From: Phoronis australis
Lineage: Eukaryota; Phoronida; Phoronidae
Assembly: GCA_002633005.1 (NCBI GenBank)
Contig: NMRA01000609.1
Coordinates: forward strand, 55,550-119,549
Length of the DNA: 64,000 nt
Direction: 5' to 3'
Of this stretch, positions 1 to 11,600 are shown piece by piece. The position numbers were made by a program, and so were the translations under genes. How positions within the stretch are numbered: the stretch's first letter is position 1; each line of letters begins with the position of its first letter. The notes below the pieces were generated by a model, which saw only the letters and a program-made list of their open reading frames with translations, had not been told where the DNA came from and did not search any database.

Positions 1-78
1 AAAGTAGTTACAAAGCCGTGGAGAGTCAGAAAAGGTAAATCAATTCATTGCAATGTTTCTCGTTTAGTATGTGGTATA

Positions 79-243
79 AATAGATTATTACATGTTCTCA
101 GCCGTTATCCCCCTTATCTAGAGCCCTCGTGGATTTTGGAGAATTATCACCCTCGGGGCTAACGCCCCTCGGGCGATAATTCTCCAAAATCCACTCGGGC
201 TCTAGATAACGGGGGATAACGACTTCGCCATGTAATAATCTAT
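79..243. repeat. Fold-back (inverted repeat) element
   Basis: Two arms of about 75 bp, 79-157 and about 165-243, are near-perfect reverse complements around a short GC-rich centre. The arms run from TAGATTATTACATG through TTATCTAGAGCCC to GGATTTTGGAGAATTATC. A few mismatches and small bulges are present. No coding capacity; probably a MITE-like element. Confidence 0.85.
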
Positions 244-250
244 ATATAAC

Positions 251-318
251 CAGTGGCGGATCCAGGATATTGAGTTAGGGGACCAGGGCAGAGTATTAGC
301 CAGGATGTTGCCTGTCAG
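251..318 (+). repeat. Partial copy of the CAGTGGCGGATCC element
   Basis: Begins CAGTGGCGGATCCAGGAT and stays similar to 22957-23030 (shared GAGTATTAGCCAGGAT and TTGCC.GTCAGA) before diverging. The opposite terminus is missing. It directly abuts the fold-back element on its left. Confidence 0.6.
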
Positions 319-2070
319 ATCACCAGTTTCTATAACTTTAGATTACAGACAATTATTGTGTATGGTATAACTGGAAAATTCAAAAACTTGCCACTACTTG
401 CGTGTGATACGAGTAAAAATCCACTTGGTCACAGCAGAATTGTATTTTATAGCGAAAAAGAAATAAAGGTTCCATCGAATCACTACACTTTAAAGTGAAT
501 TAAGAACCACCTTTTTACCTCGTTTAGTGACCAGTAACTACTTTATCAAAACCATTAACCTTCCTTTACAGTACTGCACACCACAATCATAAATTCAGTA
601 TCCAAAAACGAGAAAATAGAAAAAAGCGATTTCATTTGAGTTTCTTAGCTTTCACGGACATGAGTGTGATGTATGAATATACCCAGGATGTCTGTGCCAT
701 GTCCACCGACACGCGAATTTCTTGATCAAATTTGTGCCATATCCGCGCTTCTCCCATATCCCGCGGGAAGTAAAATAAGGCAAAGCGTAGTCAAATACTA
801 AGTCGTCACAACCAACAAAAACGCAACGCCTCGCTATTCCTTATTATGCCACAAACCATAGGAAAACGAGCAGCGATATCTGACGTCTGTTCACACTAAA
901 CACAATAGAGGACGATTGATGCTGTGATTGGTTAAACCAATTTTATGTGGTATGTTTGAACCAATAAATTCTGGTAACTGGAGACCAGCTAATTAACATA
1001 TCGTCGGATAGTCTTTGCGGGTGTTCCAATTTGACAGCTGATCGACTGGTAGGATTGTTTTTAAGTGTTTTTGAAATAAAAATTGGTGAAGTCCCATGTC
1101 ATGTCGAACCTTAATACACTCGGTGGACTCCATTTGGTCAACTGTCTTCAAACATTTATATGACAGTACACTTGCACTGAAGTGCATGTTTCCATACTAA
1201 ATAGATAATCATAAACAAACTTTATTGTTTTTTACTATTTGGAAACACATAGGTTCATAATGAAATAAATATATTATACCAAATCTTGTTAACATAATAG
1301 GAATACATGTACGCCTATACCACAAAATATTAAAGACTTCTGGACGGAAATTTTATTCTTTGCAGCTTTCTTAAGTACACTGAAGGATGCCTCTGCTTCA
1401 GACACTAACAAGACTCAATTTACAGCTGCTGTTCTGTCGAAAAACCAACCTTTCACTTAGTCCAATTAACCAGTCTCAATTTGACTATATCTCAGATGAG
1501 AAGTGGTCTCAGTGATTGGAAATAACTGACTGTTTGTTATTATATGAGTCCATCCTCGCTGTATAAAGTGACCAGTCACAATGTCATGATAAACCAGTGT
1601 GTTGAGCCTGGGCTCGATCAATAACAAAAAGCGAGTTCCTTCCAAACCAAGAAATCACCTGACTCAAGTGAAGACGCAGTTAAGTAGTTAAGTAGTCTAA
1701 ATCAAAAATTTTCTTTCAACAGAAGGTAAATTTACAGCACTAACAAATAACTAGTAAATTAGAGGACAGTGAGAACAAACGAATTGGGGTTTTAAAAAAA
1801 ATGGCTGCAGGTACTTTGAGACAGTCTGGCTGTGATATATAATACACCTTTTTGTGCAGGCTAATTTAGAACAGAAGTATAAATTCAAGTTGTCGTAGAA
1901 TGTAACGCACATGTTAAAGAAGGACACAAACTGGTGCTGATGGTTTTAATGGAATCGAATTTAGCACGGGCTAAGGAGCAAAATGACCCTTGTTTAATTC
2001 CCTGTAGGCTTTGAACCAAGAAGCACTATTTTAATAGTTAACAGTTTGCTTTAGAGGACAGTGAGAACAA

Positions 2071-2149
2071 ACAGACTGAAAACTAACTTAACACAAATAG
2101 TTGCGAGCATTACTCGTAACTATTTGTGTTAAGTTAGTTTTCAGTCTGT
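2071..2149. repeat. 37-bp arm palindrome (hairpin)
   Basis: Left arm 2071-2107 and right arm 2113-2149 are reverse complements with one mismatch around a 5-nt loop. The left arm starts at the end of a 22-bp sequence (2051-2072) that also occurs exactly at 1759-1780, suggesting a repeat boundary. Confidence 0.85.
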
Positions 2150-2197
2150 AAAAAACTTTAACTTCTTGGTTATACTTCAAGTTTCATAAGTAACATT

Positions 2198-2435
2198 AAA
2201 AAATAATTGCAGGTGGTCTGATACACGTTGTAACAAACATGCACAGGCCGTGCATGCGGACTCATTGAACTGATCACCTGAAACCATTTTTATGCTTGAT
2301 AAATATATGGTTAAAACCAAGCTGAGGAGCTAGAAACCTGACTCAAGGTTTTAGCAGTATAACCCAGTGAGACTAGAACCCACGGCTTCGAGTAAAGAAA
2401 GCGGCCACCAATTACACTGGACCAAACTGCCTCCA
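2198..2435 (-). mobile_element. tRNA-derived SINE, family 1
   Basis: Read on the minus strand it shows the tRNA-like head (GGCAGTTTGGTCCAGTG as A box, GTGGGTTCTAGTC as degenerate B box), then the family body CTCCTCAGCT.GGTTTTAACC, CAGGTGATCAG and TACAACGTGTATCAGACC, ending in CTGCAATTATTTTTT. It is full length and collinear with copies at 35190, 43239, 45004 and 48638. Confidence 0.85.
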
Positions 2436-2547
2436 CTTCAAAAGTAAGAAGCAAAAATATGGTTTGTGAGATTAAAATTTAAAGCGGCTATCAACCCGTC
2501 TTCCATCACAACAACTGTTGAAGGACACCCTCGGACTAGATCAAGCT

Positions 2548-2625
2548 CTACAGCACAAGTGTGTCAGCAGCATCATCCTTCAACTGGTTATCCATCTGGT
2601 TTTCATCGGCCAATGCTTTGAAATG
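2548..2625 (-). CDS. IFT46: IFT46 exon 12 (terminal exon and stop)
   Basis: Acceptor ATTTTGCAG, then HFKALADENQMDNQLK and DDAADTLVL before TAG. The human protein continues with HFKALAEG at the same place, so this is the true last coding exon, with a shorter, different tail. Confidence 0.95.
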   Translation of the reverse strand, partial: HFKALADENQMDNQLKDDAADTLVL

Positions 2626-5600
2626 CTGCAAAATGAAAACCAAGCGCCACTGAGTACAGGATAAAAAATTTCAACATTTAAAGTTGCTGGAACTAATTTG
2701 AGCTAATAAGGTGGCCATAATTAAAAAACCATCAGAAGTCACGTGTCTTTCCATTCTCTAACAATGACTTCAAAAAATTCAATCGAGATTCTTGGACACA
2801 TTTAAGTATCAACCAGTTGTAAAATAATGACTGCTTTGTGACTTTTTGGCAAACTGTGTCGAGCCCTTTTAAGTCATTTTATCGGCAATAAAAATTATGC
2901 CAGAAATTTACTAGACACACAAGTAAATAGCAGGGATGACCCAATAGAAAAAAATACAGCATAGTTTGTACACTGAGACAATGGTTGATAATATAACGGA
3001 CTTCTCTGCACAACCGTGTTACAACGAACCAGGTGTTTGTTCACTGATAACGTTCCATTCAGCGAGTCCGTAAACACTCTACCAATAGATGGCACCCCAC
3101 TACTCATGAATCAAAGAACACGTCATATCTTGAAAGCATGATCCATGATATAGGCGATTCGAAGAGACAAATAACTTGCCACAGTGAAACTCACCTGTGA
3201 GTTTTTGAACTCGGAGTACAGAGTGAAGAGAACGTGGAGCGACTGAACTCTGCTCTTATAAATAGGAATGTCTAAGATGGCTGAAAATAATAAACAATTC
3301 GATAACCACATAATCAGAAATCATACAGAGAGCACAGATACGTGCCGAAACATCTCAGTTCCACCACAATGCAGCTACATCTGAATGTATTACATATCAG
3401 TGAGTGAAAACGTTGAATTTGCTTGCCCTCTCTCACAACTGTAGACTGTACACATTACAGTATCGCAGTTCACGAATATATTATGTTAATTTACCTTAAA
3501 GCAACGTCTGACAAAAAACAAATTTTTGTTTCCATGCCAGACTGTTATAAAACTGACTCAATGTGTAACTTGCTGTGATTGGATACGAGTGTTGGGCTTG
3601 GGAAGCACGAGACCACGCTCAGAATGTTGGGCGTGTGTCACGACTGATCATTTTGTCTGCTGAGCGCAAACTGCCAATTCTTTCTAAGTCTAGAAATCAC
3701 TTCTCATTTGCCACCAGAAACAAGATGATACCAGCTTTGCAGCAGTAAACTGGACTGATGTCTAAATCAAGATAAATTCTTTGACACAAAACAGCTTAAA
3801 AATGTCAGCTTTTCGTTCAATTTTCCACCTTTGTGTATCTAAACAATCCTAACATACGAGATTAATGTTTATGTCCCATTTCCAAATACTCAAAATATTA
3901 GATTTCAGCCATGATAACAGTTCATGTTAACCTGGAAATTGATGGAGTGATGCACAGATAAACCAAAATCAAAACCTCCCTAAAAGATAACAGGTGACAG
4001 AAAACAGAAATCCTGGTGGTAGCGCTGCCGCCTTCCAGCCTAAAGGTCATGGATTCCACACTGGTAGGCCTTACAGTAAGGTCTCTTGCTCCATTACTTT
4101 CTCCGTACGAGTTAAATTGCATTATTCCTAATTGCTACTTCATGTGAACATGTTTTTTTTTTCCACCAGTACACGTCATTTTGAGTAACTCCTTAATTCC
4201 ACATTAATTCAATGATGTACAACATTATCACAGTTTTGACTTAAAAGTTGTCAAAATCAACTGAACGAAAATAGGCCAATGTTCATTTTGAGTGGACAAT
4301 GGGCCAAGTCTTACCACAGATCATATCGACATAGGCGCCCAGATCACAATCCAGTTCAGCAGAGGGAAGGCCAACCTAAAACAAAGGGACACTGATTAAC
4401 GAGACGATACATTAACAGACAATATTTATAAATCATGCTCACTGCATATATTTACAAAGACCGAGAGGATTATTTTCACAAAAACACCAGTCTTGTCAAA
4501 AATTGATGCTGAACATTTTTCCACTTTCAGATAAGTTTCAGTAAATGCATCGTTCAAACAGAGTAAACACTCAACACTGACATGTCTTCTTAAGTGATTT
4601 CTGGGTAATCCATCATATCAGTTCTTCCTCTACTCACTTCTTTCAATAACTCTTCAAAGTCGTGTGGCCACTCTTGCATGAGATCATCGATCTCTGGCAT
4701 ATTTCTGAAATCAATCGACGACGCGTAATTCATGTAATTACAGGCACAGATGCAATGTAAGCAGAGATGTTCTTAGTCATCAACTTGAAATGGGGAGGAG
4801 GAAAAAAAGCAACTAATCAACACATCAATGGCATCTACAAGCCAAAGCTTCACCTAGTGTCTAGCACATCAGTAACCAAGTTAACGTGTGCGAGACGTGG
4901 ACGGAGCATCATGAATGCAAATAACAAGTCAGTCTTAGTTATACAAACATCAGTGACCAAGCTGGAGTCTGTACATCATTAACGCAACATCATGTATCAC
5001 AAGTCCCAGTTCTAAAAACAAATTTCGTAGCCAATCTTTAGTCTGCAAGGAGGCATATACAACACCTAAGTGTAGGCTCTAAAAACACCAGCAACTAAGT
5101 TAAACTCTGCCTGAGGGGATGAAACATCGTGAACATGAGCCATGAAACCCAGTGGTCTGACCATTAGAAATTAAGTTTTTAGTCTGCGGGTGGTGGACAT
5201 CATGTCACAAATGTTAGTCCAATATCCAACAGGTAGGGAGGAATGGAGGGAGGGATGGGAGGGAGGGAGGGATGGAGGGTCGGAAGGGAAGGAGGGAGGG
5301 AAGGGAAGGANGGGAGGGAGGGAGGGTCGGAAGGGAAGGAGGGAGGGAAGGGAAGGAGAGACAGAGAATATCTGCCACTTCTCTCCAGATTTTCATTGAT
5401 AACTCGCTTTTGATGAATAACCTTGACATCAACCACTCATACAAAGCTTAATGCATTTGTCTTCTGTCACCAGCAAAAGGAGATTTTTTACCAAAAACTT
5501 CATTTGACACATCTTCTTTATATTTATCGCAACTTCAACACTTGGTATGGAGATAACTCCCGACACCAGAATGCTTGTTACATAGAAGGCGAAGTTGCAC

Positions 5601-8600
5601 GCAACAGTTGCTAGGTAGCACTCACTTTGTATAATGGACATTAGGTGGAGGCCGTGACCTGTGCAGTTCACGGATACTCTCAATCCAGTTGTCGACGGCC
5701 TTGGGGTTCTTCTCGGCATTCTCCACGCTACGCACAACCTGAAGACATAACGTCACGTGACGTTGCACCCAGATCCTTAATAGTTATAATTGATACAAGT
5801 GCCAAAATGTATTACATCTAGTGACCAGGCCCAAGGTCTAATCTTTTTTCTCTAGATCGAACTCAAAATCATTCTTGCCATTTTCTATTCTACACTTGTG
5901 CGAGCTTGAGATGAGTGTCTATTATTCTCCTTTTAATGACAGAAATTATATTTACATTAGGCTTATCTTTATGATACTTCGTACTTAATGAACCCACCAC
6001 TGAGGGTAAAAGTTTGAGTGTGAACTCGAAATTTCATATTGTTACTCGAAATATCAAGTTTTTACTGGATTTTTAGCTCGAATTTTGGACAAATCAATGG
6101 TATAAACTATTAATTTACTCAAGCAAAGAATAACATGCACTTATCTGAGTATACACAAAATTAGCAAGGAAGATTTCAAAACTAGTTATGAGTTCGATTT
6201 CGAGTACAAACTAAAGATAAGATCCTGGGCCTAGACTTTCTGTAGTTTTCTTCTTTTGGCAAAATTAAGTATTGGTTGGACTGCTATTCAACCTAGACTT
6301 GAAGTGGCATCTTTTAAGACAAGGTTTAAACAAGGTTAAAACAAGCATATGAAGTCACGAAAATTTCGTCCAGCCTAACTTTAACAGAGACTTTCTGCAC
6401 AGGCATCTGTACCAGCAAACAAGCTGAGTTAGCCTTGCATTCTGACTGAGTTAAGGAGAGCAAGTTTCTCAAGAGTTTGTCAATGCAACGTAATACCACG
6501 CAAAATCACGCGAGTGAAAGGCGAGTGTCTCACGAGTAAGTTTGAGGCTTTCCTCGCATATACTAGCAAAAATGGCCATCACTGAAGTAGTCAAGCACAA
6601 TGGTCATTGAAGATTTAGGTAGATGAGGCTGAAACCTTGAATTGCTGGGATAGAATCCACTGTTTTCATTCCACAAGCAGATTTATCACTGCAAGTGCTT
6701 CACGAGTCTCTTGAGTTTATGATACGCACCCATGGTCTACACCTGCGTGCAGTGCTCCCTGTCATGACCTTCAGGCTTGTCTGTACTAGTGTGCAGTTCT
6801 ACTTACCATGGCCTTCAGGTTGGTCTGTTTAGAGATGGCCCTCAGTTGTAGGTCAAGCACCGTAGGATCAGACTGTTTGGCACACGGCTCGTCAAGTACT
6901 TGCAGGCCAATAGTGTCCGGCTTACCATCTGGTCTGGTTACCTGCAGATCGAAAATGCAAATAAAAAATAAAGTCAGTGAAAAGACAACATTTTGTCAAA
7001 TTCATCAAGTTTTCTGTACGTACTTGCGAACGGCATTTTTCCAAAACAGTCCTTACAAACAATCTAATAACTTAACACCTGTTATCTGGTCTGGTGATAT
7101 TATTAACCCGTCAAGTGGATAACTTTTTATTACTTCACGTATGAACAGGAAGTGGTCAAAAAACTTATTAAGGACAATCACAGCTGATACGCGACAATCT
7201 TACAGATAACACGTTACTAAACATTAAAATAAGCTATTTTTAAATTTTCTCGCATCAAGGAAATTGCATTCATGATTAATTGTGACATGCAGTGCTATGA
7301 AAGGAGACGCATGTACTGTGAGTGCTATGAAAGGAGATACAAGTAAAAATAGGTCTACATGTCAGAAAGTGATGAATGACATTCATATGCACTCAAACTT
7401 GCCCGTCATAAAAAATGAGGGAGATTCCATTATTCCCACATGAGAAATACACTGCACAAGCACGCTAATTCCCTTGCACTTTGCCCATGAATGAAAAGAT
7501 TTCCCTTATTTGGCACCACAAGCAGGGCGACTCCACAACATTTTGCCCAGCAAACAAATTCACTAGTACAATGATGACAAGTGAAACGTACAAAGATAAA
7601 ATGTCTGAATTTTTTATGAGAAGAAATTAAAAGTGCTCAAAATATGCAATTGTAGAATAGACTAAAAATTAGTCTCCAGCTATACAAACTAAAAATTGGT
7701 CTCCAGGTGCACCCTAACTACTACAACACCGTTATGATAACTCCCACCAGTAGACCATCATACCTTGATGAAGGCGTCAATGTCCCCGACAGCGGGTATA
7801 AAGTCTGGTATGAACGGCTTCAATTTATGGTCCAGCTCAATCGACTGTGGAGTGTACCTGCCAACATGACAACAACACGTGAGTCATGGGAATTACCAAC
7901 TTTATGACTCCAGTGCGAACAGCTGTTAGTAAAGAACAAATTTTATACTTTTAGACAGTCGGTGTTTATTCATGTAAACAAAAGGACACGTTGTCATCAA
8001 CTGAAAAAAGGCTCACTGATGTCAGAACCCTTCAATTCCAAACACAAGTCAATGGGGAGCATTTGAAACCATAATATCACTTTAATTAAAATAAATTTAA
8101 CTGTTCTGAGAGTGCATTTAAATGAGAGGAAAAAAGAATCACCCAAAATAACAAATATATTTTTGTGGCACTATTTCAAAACTAGGATACATATTTAACA
8201 AATTGTATGCTTGAATAAAGGTCGGCAGCCTGAAGTCTGGAACCAAGTGCACTGTCTGAGGTCAACGTTCCGTCCAGCAACCCTTACCTTGATATGTATT
8301 GAAACAGATCCTTGATATCCGGTGACACAGACAAGTGTTCGTAGTCTGCAGGATCATACGCTCTGTAAATAAATGTAGTTTAGATCACAGCAACAAGCAA
8401 GTGCCTCTGGGTCTGCTGTTGGTCATTCATATTCATATTCATTTAATATTTAAATTCATCGAGGAAAAGTAATTTTTTTGATGCAACTGTCATGCTTTGA
8501 TAGATGAAGTTGTCGCGACTAACTAGCTAAAAATGAACTAAATTTTCACAACCGTTTTGGGGACAACCAAGTACAATGCAGGGCACGTATATCAAATAAC

Positions 8601-11600
8601 AGAACACATTGTTCTTCAAATAAATTTCAGTAGTTCAGAAATTCGTCAATAAGACAAACATCACCATATTATATTTAACAGTGGTGAAGATGTAAGCTCT
8701 TTGAACATTCATCAATAATTCTGAACTTTTTTCCCAAAAGCGTTCACTAGAAACGATAAAGACATATACATGTGATAAAATATTGCTCACGCGTCACAGT
8801 ACAAAATATTCAAATGGGATGCCTACCCTTCTAATTGGGTGTTATTGTCGTCGTCATCATCTTCATCATCATCATCATCGTCCCCCTCGCTCGATTCCTC
8901 ATCTTCATCCTCATCGCCATCGAAACTCTGACCTGTCATCGATGTTGGCGCTTGCTGCTGCTTCAGCTGCTGCTGAGGGTTCACTTGCGGAGTTGTGTCC
9001 CCTTCTGATTGTGTTTGCTGCGGAGAAAACAAAAGGCACGGCACATGACATCTGTGCTTTGAATATTCTGCCAGACTTTCTCTCACATTGAAACCATCTC
9101 TTTTATCCATGAGTCTGTGAGACAGAAGTCGTCGTAGAGCTCCAAAGTGGGAGAAAGTCTCACAAATTACCCACTACGAATAAAACCCAGTTTTGTGCTA
9201 AAAAGAAGATAAAATGGAATTACGACATCACCACAGATTTCTAAAACTAAAATTAAATGTTTCGGATCTATATTGAGGTGTCACAGGTGCTGATCCAGAA
9301 AGGGGAAGCCTTTCTGACCAGCACCATAATTAGTATTGCTTGAAATCTCAAGCATATTTCTCTACCGTCGGACCATCTCTAGCCATGATCTCACATTTGC
9401 GCTTGCATCTAATGACACTTCACATACATTTGGTTGCCTTGGCTTCTCCTGGTCATCCATTTATCAATTCACACTGATCTATATCAATAATCAATACTCT
9501 CCAATTCACAGGGTAACTCACGTCATCATACCCTACCTGACCAGGTTGGGCATTAGGGCCAGCGTCAAACTCATCATCAGAATTTTGGTCGTCCATCCTC
9601 GAATCCGGTGGAGTGTTACCACGGCTACGCCCGCGGTCTAGGAAACAAAAGACAAATTGTAATTACCATAGTGCAAAGAATCCAACAATCAGTCCTCAAG
9701 AGTCTTAGCACTAAAAGAATGGAAGACAAATTGACTCTCAACGTGCTTGACAAAAACCAATGTCAGCCAAGTTTTTGAAAAAATGGCATCTAATTTACCC
9801 AAAAAGAATTTCGTTCTGGATATTGCCACCGTTCCAACACTTCGTTTGAATGTAAAATACAAATTACAATGTACATAGAATCAAGCGTTTTTAACACAAT
9901 TTTCGAATTGTTAATAAAAAGAGTTGGAAAATTCTCTCTAAAGAACTCTCAAGAATTTTAGTCTGTATGTTTTGAAGTGTAACTCAGGAATAAAATAAAA
10001 AGGGTGAAGACATCATGTAACAGAGAAGGAGGAAAATACAAAGCAAAGGGATTAAGTGAAATTTTAAGAATGCTCATAAGTGTTGGTGCCTCAGGTGAAT
10101 GCATTGCATGACTGTGTCGACCAGAGTGCTGTTGCAGTCATCGCTAAACCTCATTTGGCAAACAAGGTGCGACAGTTTTTAAGAGTTCACGATATTTCTA
10201 GTCTTTTTCAGCTGGAACATACAAGCCCTTTCATACAAAGACACTGTATACTCGGTTTTTACAATATACAAGAATTACAACCAAAAAGCCGTATAGTTAC
10301 GACTGTGCAATAATCACCAGTGTTAACATTCTCTAACTACTACCATTGAAACATGCTGAAAATGTGCACAACATGTAGTCTGACAGAATTCATACTCACT
10401 GAAGACGGATGTCTTATCTGACAACAAACAATGACAAGTGAATTAACAGCCACTGTGTCTCTAAGTTATTTAATAAACATGTCCTCGGGATACAGAAAGC
10501 CTAGCCAACCAAACAGAGAAATGAAGGTGCCCTAGGCCAGGTGGAGACACTTAGCGAAAATGAATTACGGTTATGCAGCATATTACTGACAAGTCTGTTA
10601 CTCAGTCAAATATCTGGAAAAGTATTGATTTTAAATCAGCAAAGGTAGATATTTTCTGAAAGAAAAAATCTTAGAGAATTTAACTTTTGACTTGATGCCA
10701 CTCTACTCTGCCATTAATTGAGTCATGTGACCATGTTGTTTTAGTCGTATCAACAGCATGACCGAAATCTATAAATATTCAATAAAGCGAAATCTCAAAA
10801 ATGACTATAAACTTTTTTTTAAAATTACCTCATTTTCGTTTCATACAACTTCAAAATTTGTTCATACATTCAAGTCTTTAAAGACCGCTTATGCAAAAGT
10901 GTAAAATTATTTGTTATCAGCATTTTGGTATTTAAAGAAGTATGTATCAAAGCTGGTTTGTGTGTCAGAAGGCTTGCTTATAGCAGGTAAAGAGTAACAC
11001 AGTTGGTCAGGTAAATAGAAGTATATCTACCTCCAGGTAAAGGGACTCGCGGACTTGGTGTGTAGATGCTAGCTACCTCTTCAGAGTCGGGCACTTCCAG
11101 AGATTCGTCGTATGGCTGGTTTTGGTGTATTTTCGCCTGCAAAGAAACTTAACATGCCAATAAAGAAACTTAACACATTGTGAATCTTTGTGCTCCAATC
11201 GGCTGCTAGTCGATCAGAGACAAGAAATAATCCAGTGACAGTGCATTTGCATTGGTCGGCAGATGATGACAGACACTAGAAATCTCTTGAAAAACACTTA
11301 ATTATGTGTGCTCAAGTCCGCAGTCGAATCAGCAGTCACCAGTTGTAAAAATTCCGCATCATCAGAACTTTAATCATACGGTGAGCTCACCACGGACATA
11401 CTGATATCCAATTGTCGATGCCGGCATAGACTATATATGAGGCCAGTGATGGACTCTTAATTTAATTTCAGTAAACCACTGTCACTGTCATTCAAACATC
11501 ACCCAATAATATAAGATCTTTAAATCCTTACTTCCGAATCGGTTGTCACACTTTCTTGTTTCAAAACTCGGCAAAACCGTTTATTTTTAAGACATCAACT

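Larger units (their letters stand above)
1..2547. other. Region downstream of IFT46: 3' UTR and repeats, no gene seen
   Basis: I see no coding exon here. It holds a fold-back element (79-243), a fragment of a GTGGCGGATCC-type element (251-318), a 37-bp palindrome (2071-2149), a pair of exact 22-bp direct repeats and a minus-strand SINE (2198-2435). Possible minus-strand poly(A) signals (AATAAA) lie at 1221-1226 and 1352-1357, but none is close to the stop, so the transcript end is unresolved. Confidence 0.5.

Noticed and set aside
8783-9091. 102-codon plus-strand frame (His/Pro rich)
   Set aside because: Antisense shadow of the acidic IFT46 exon 4.
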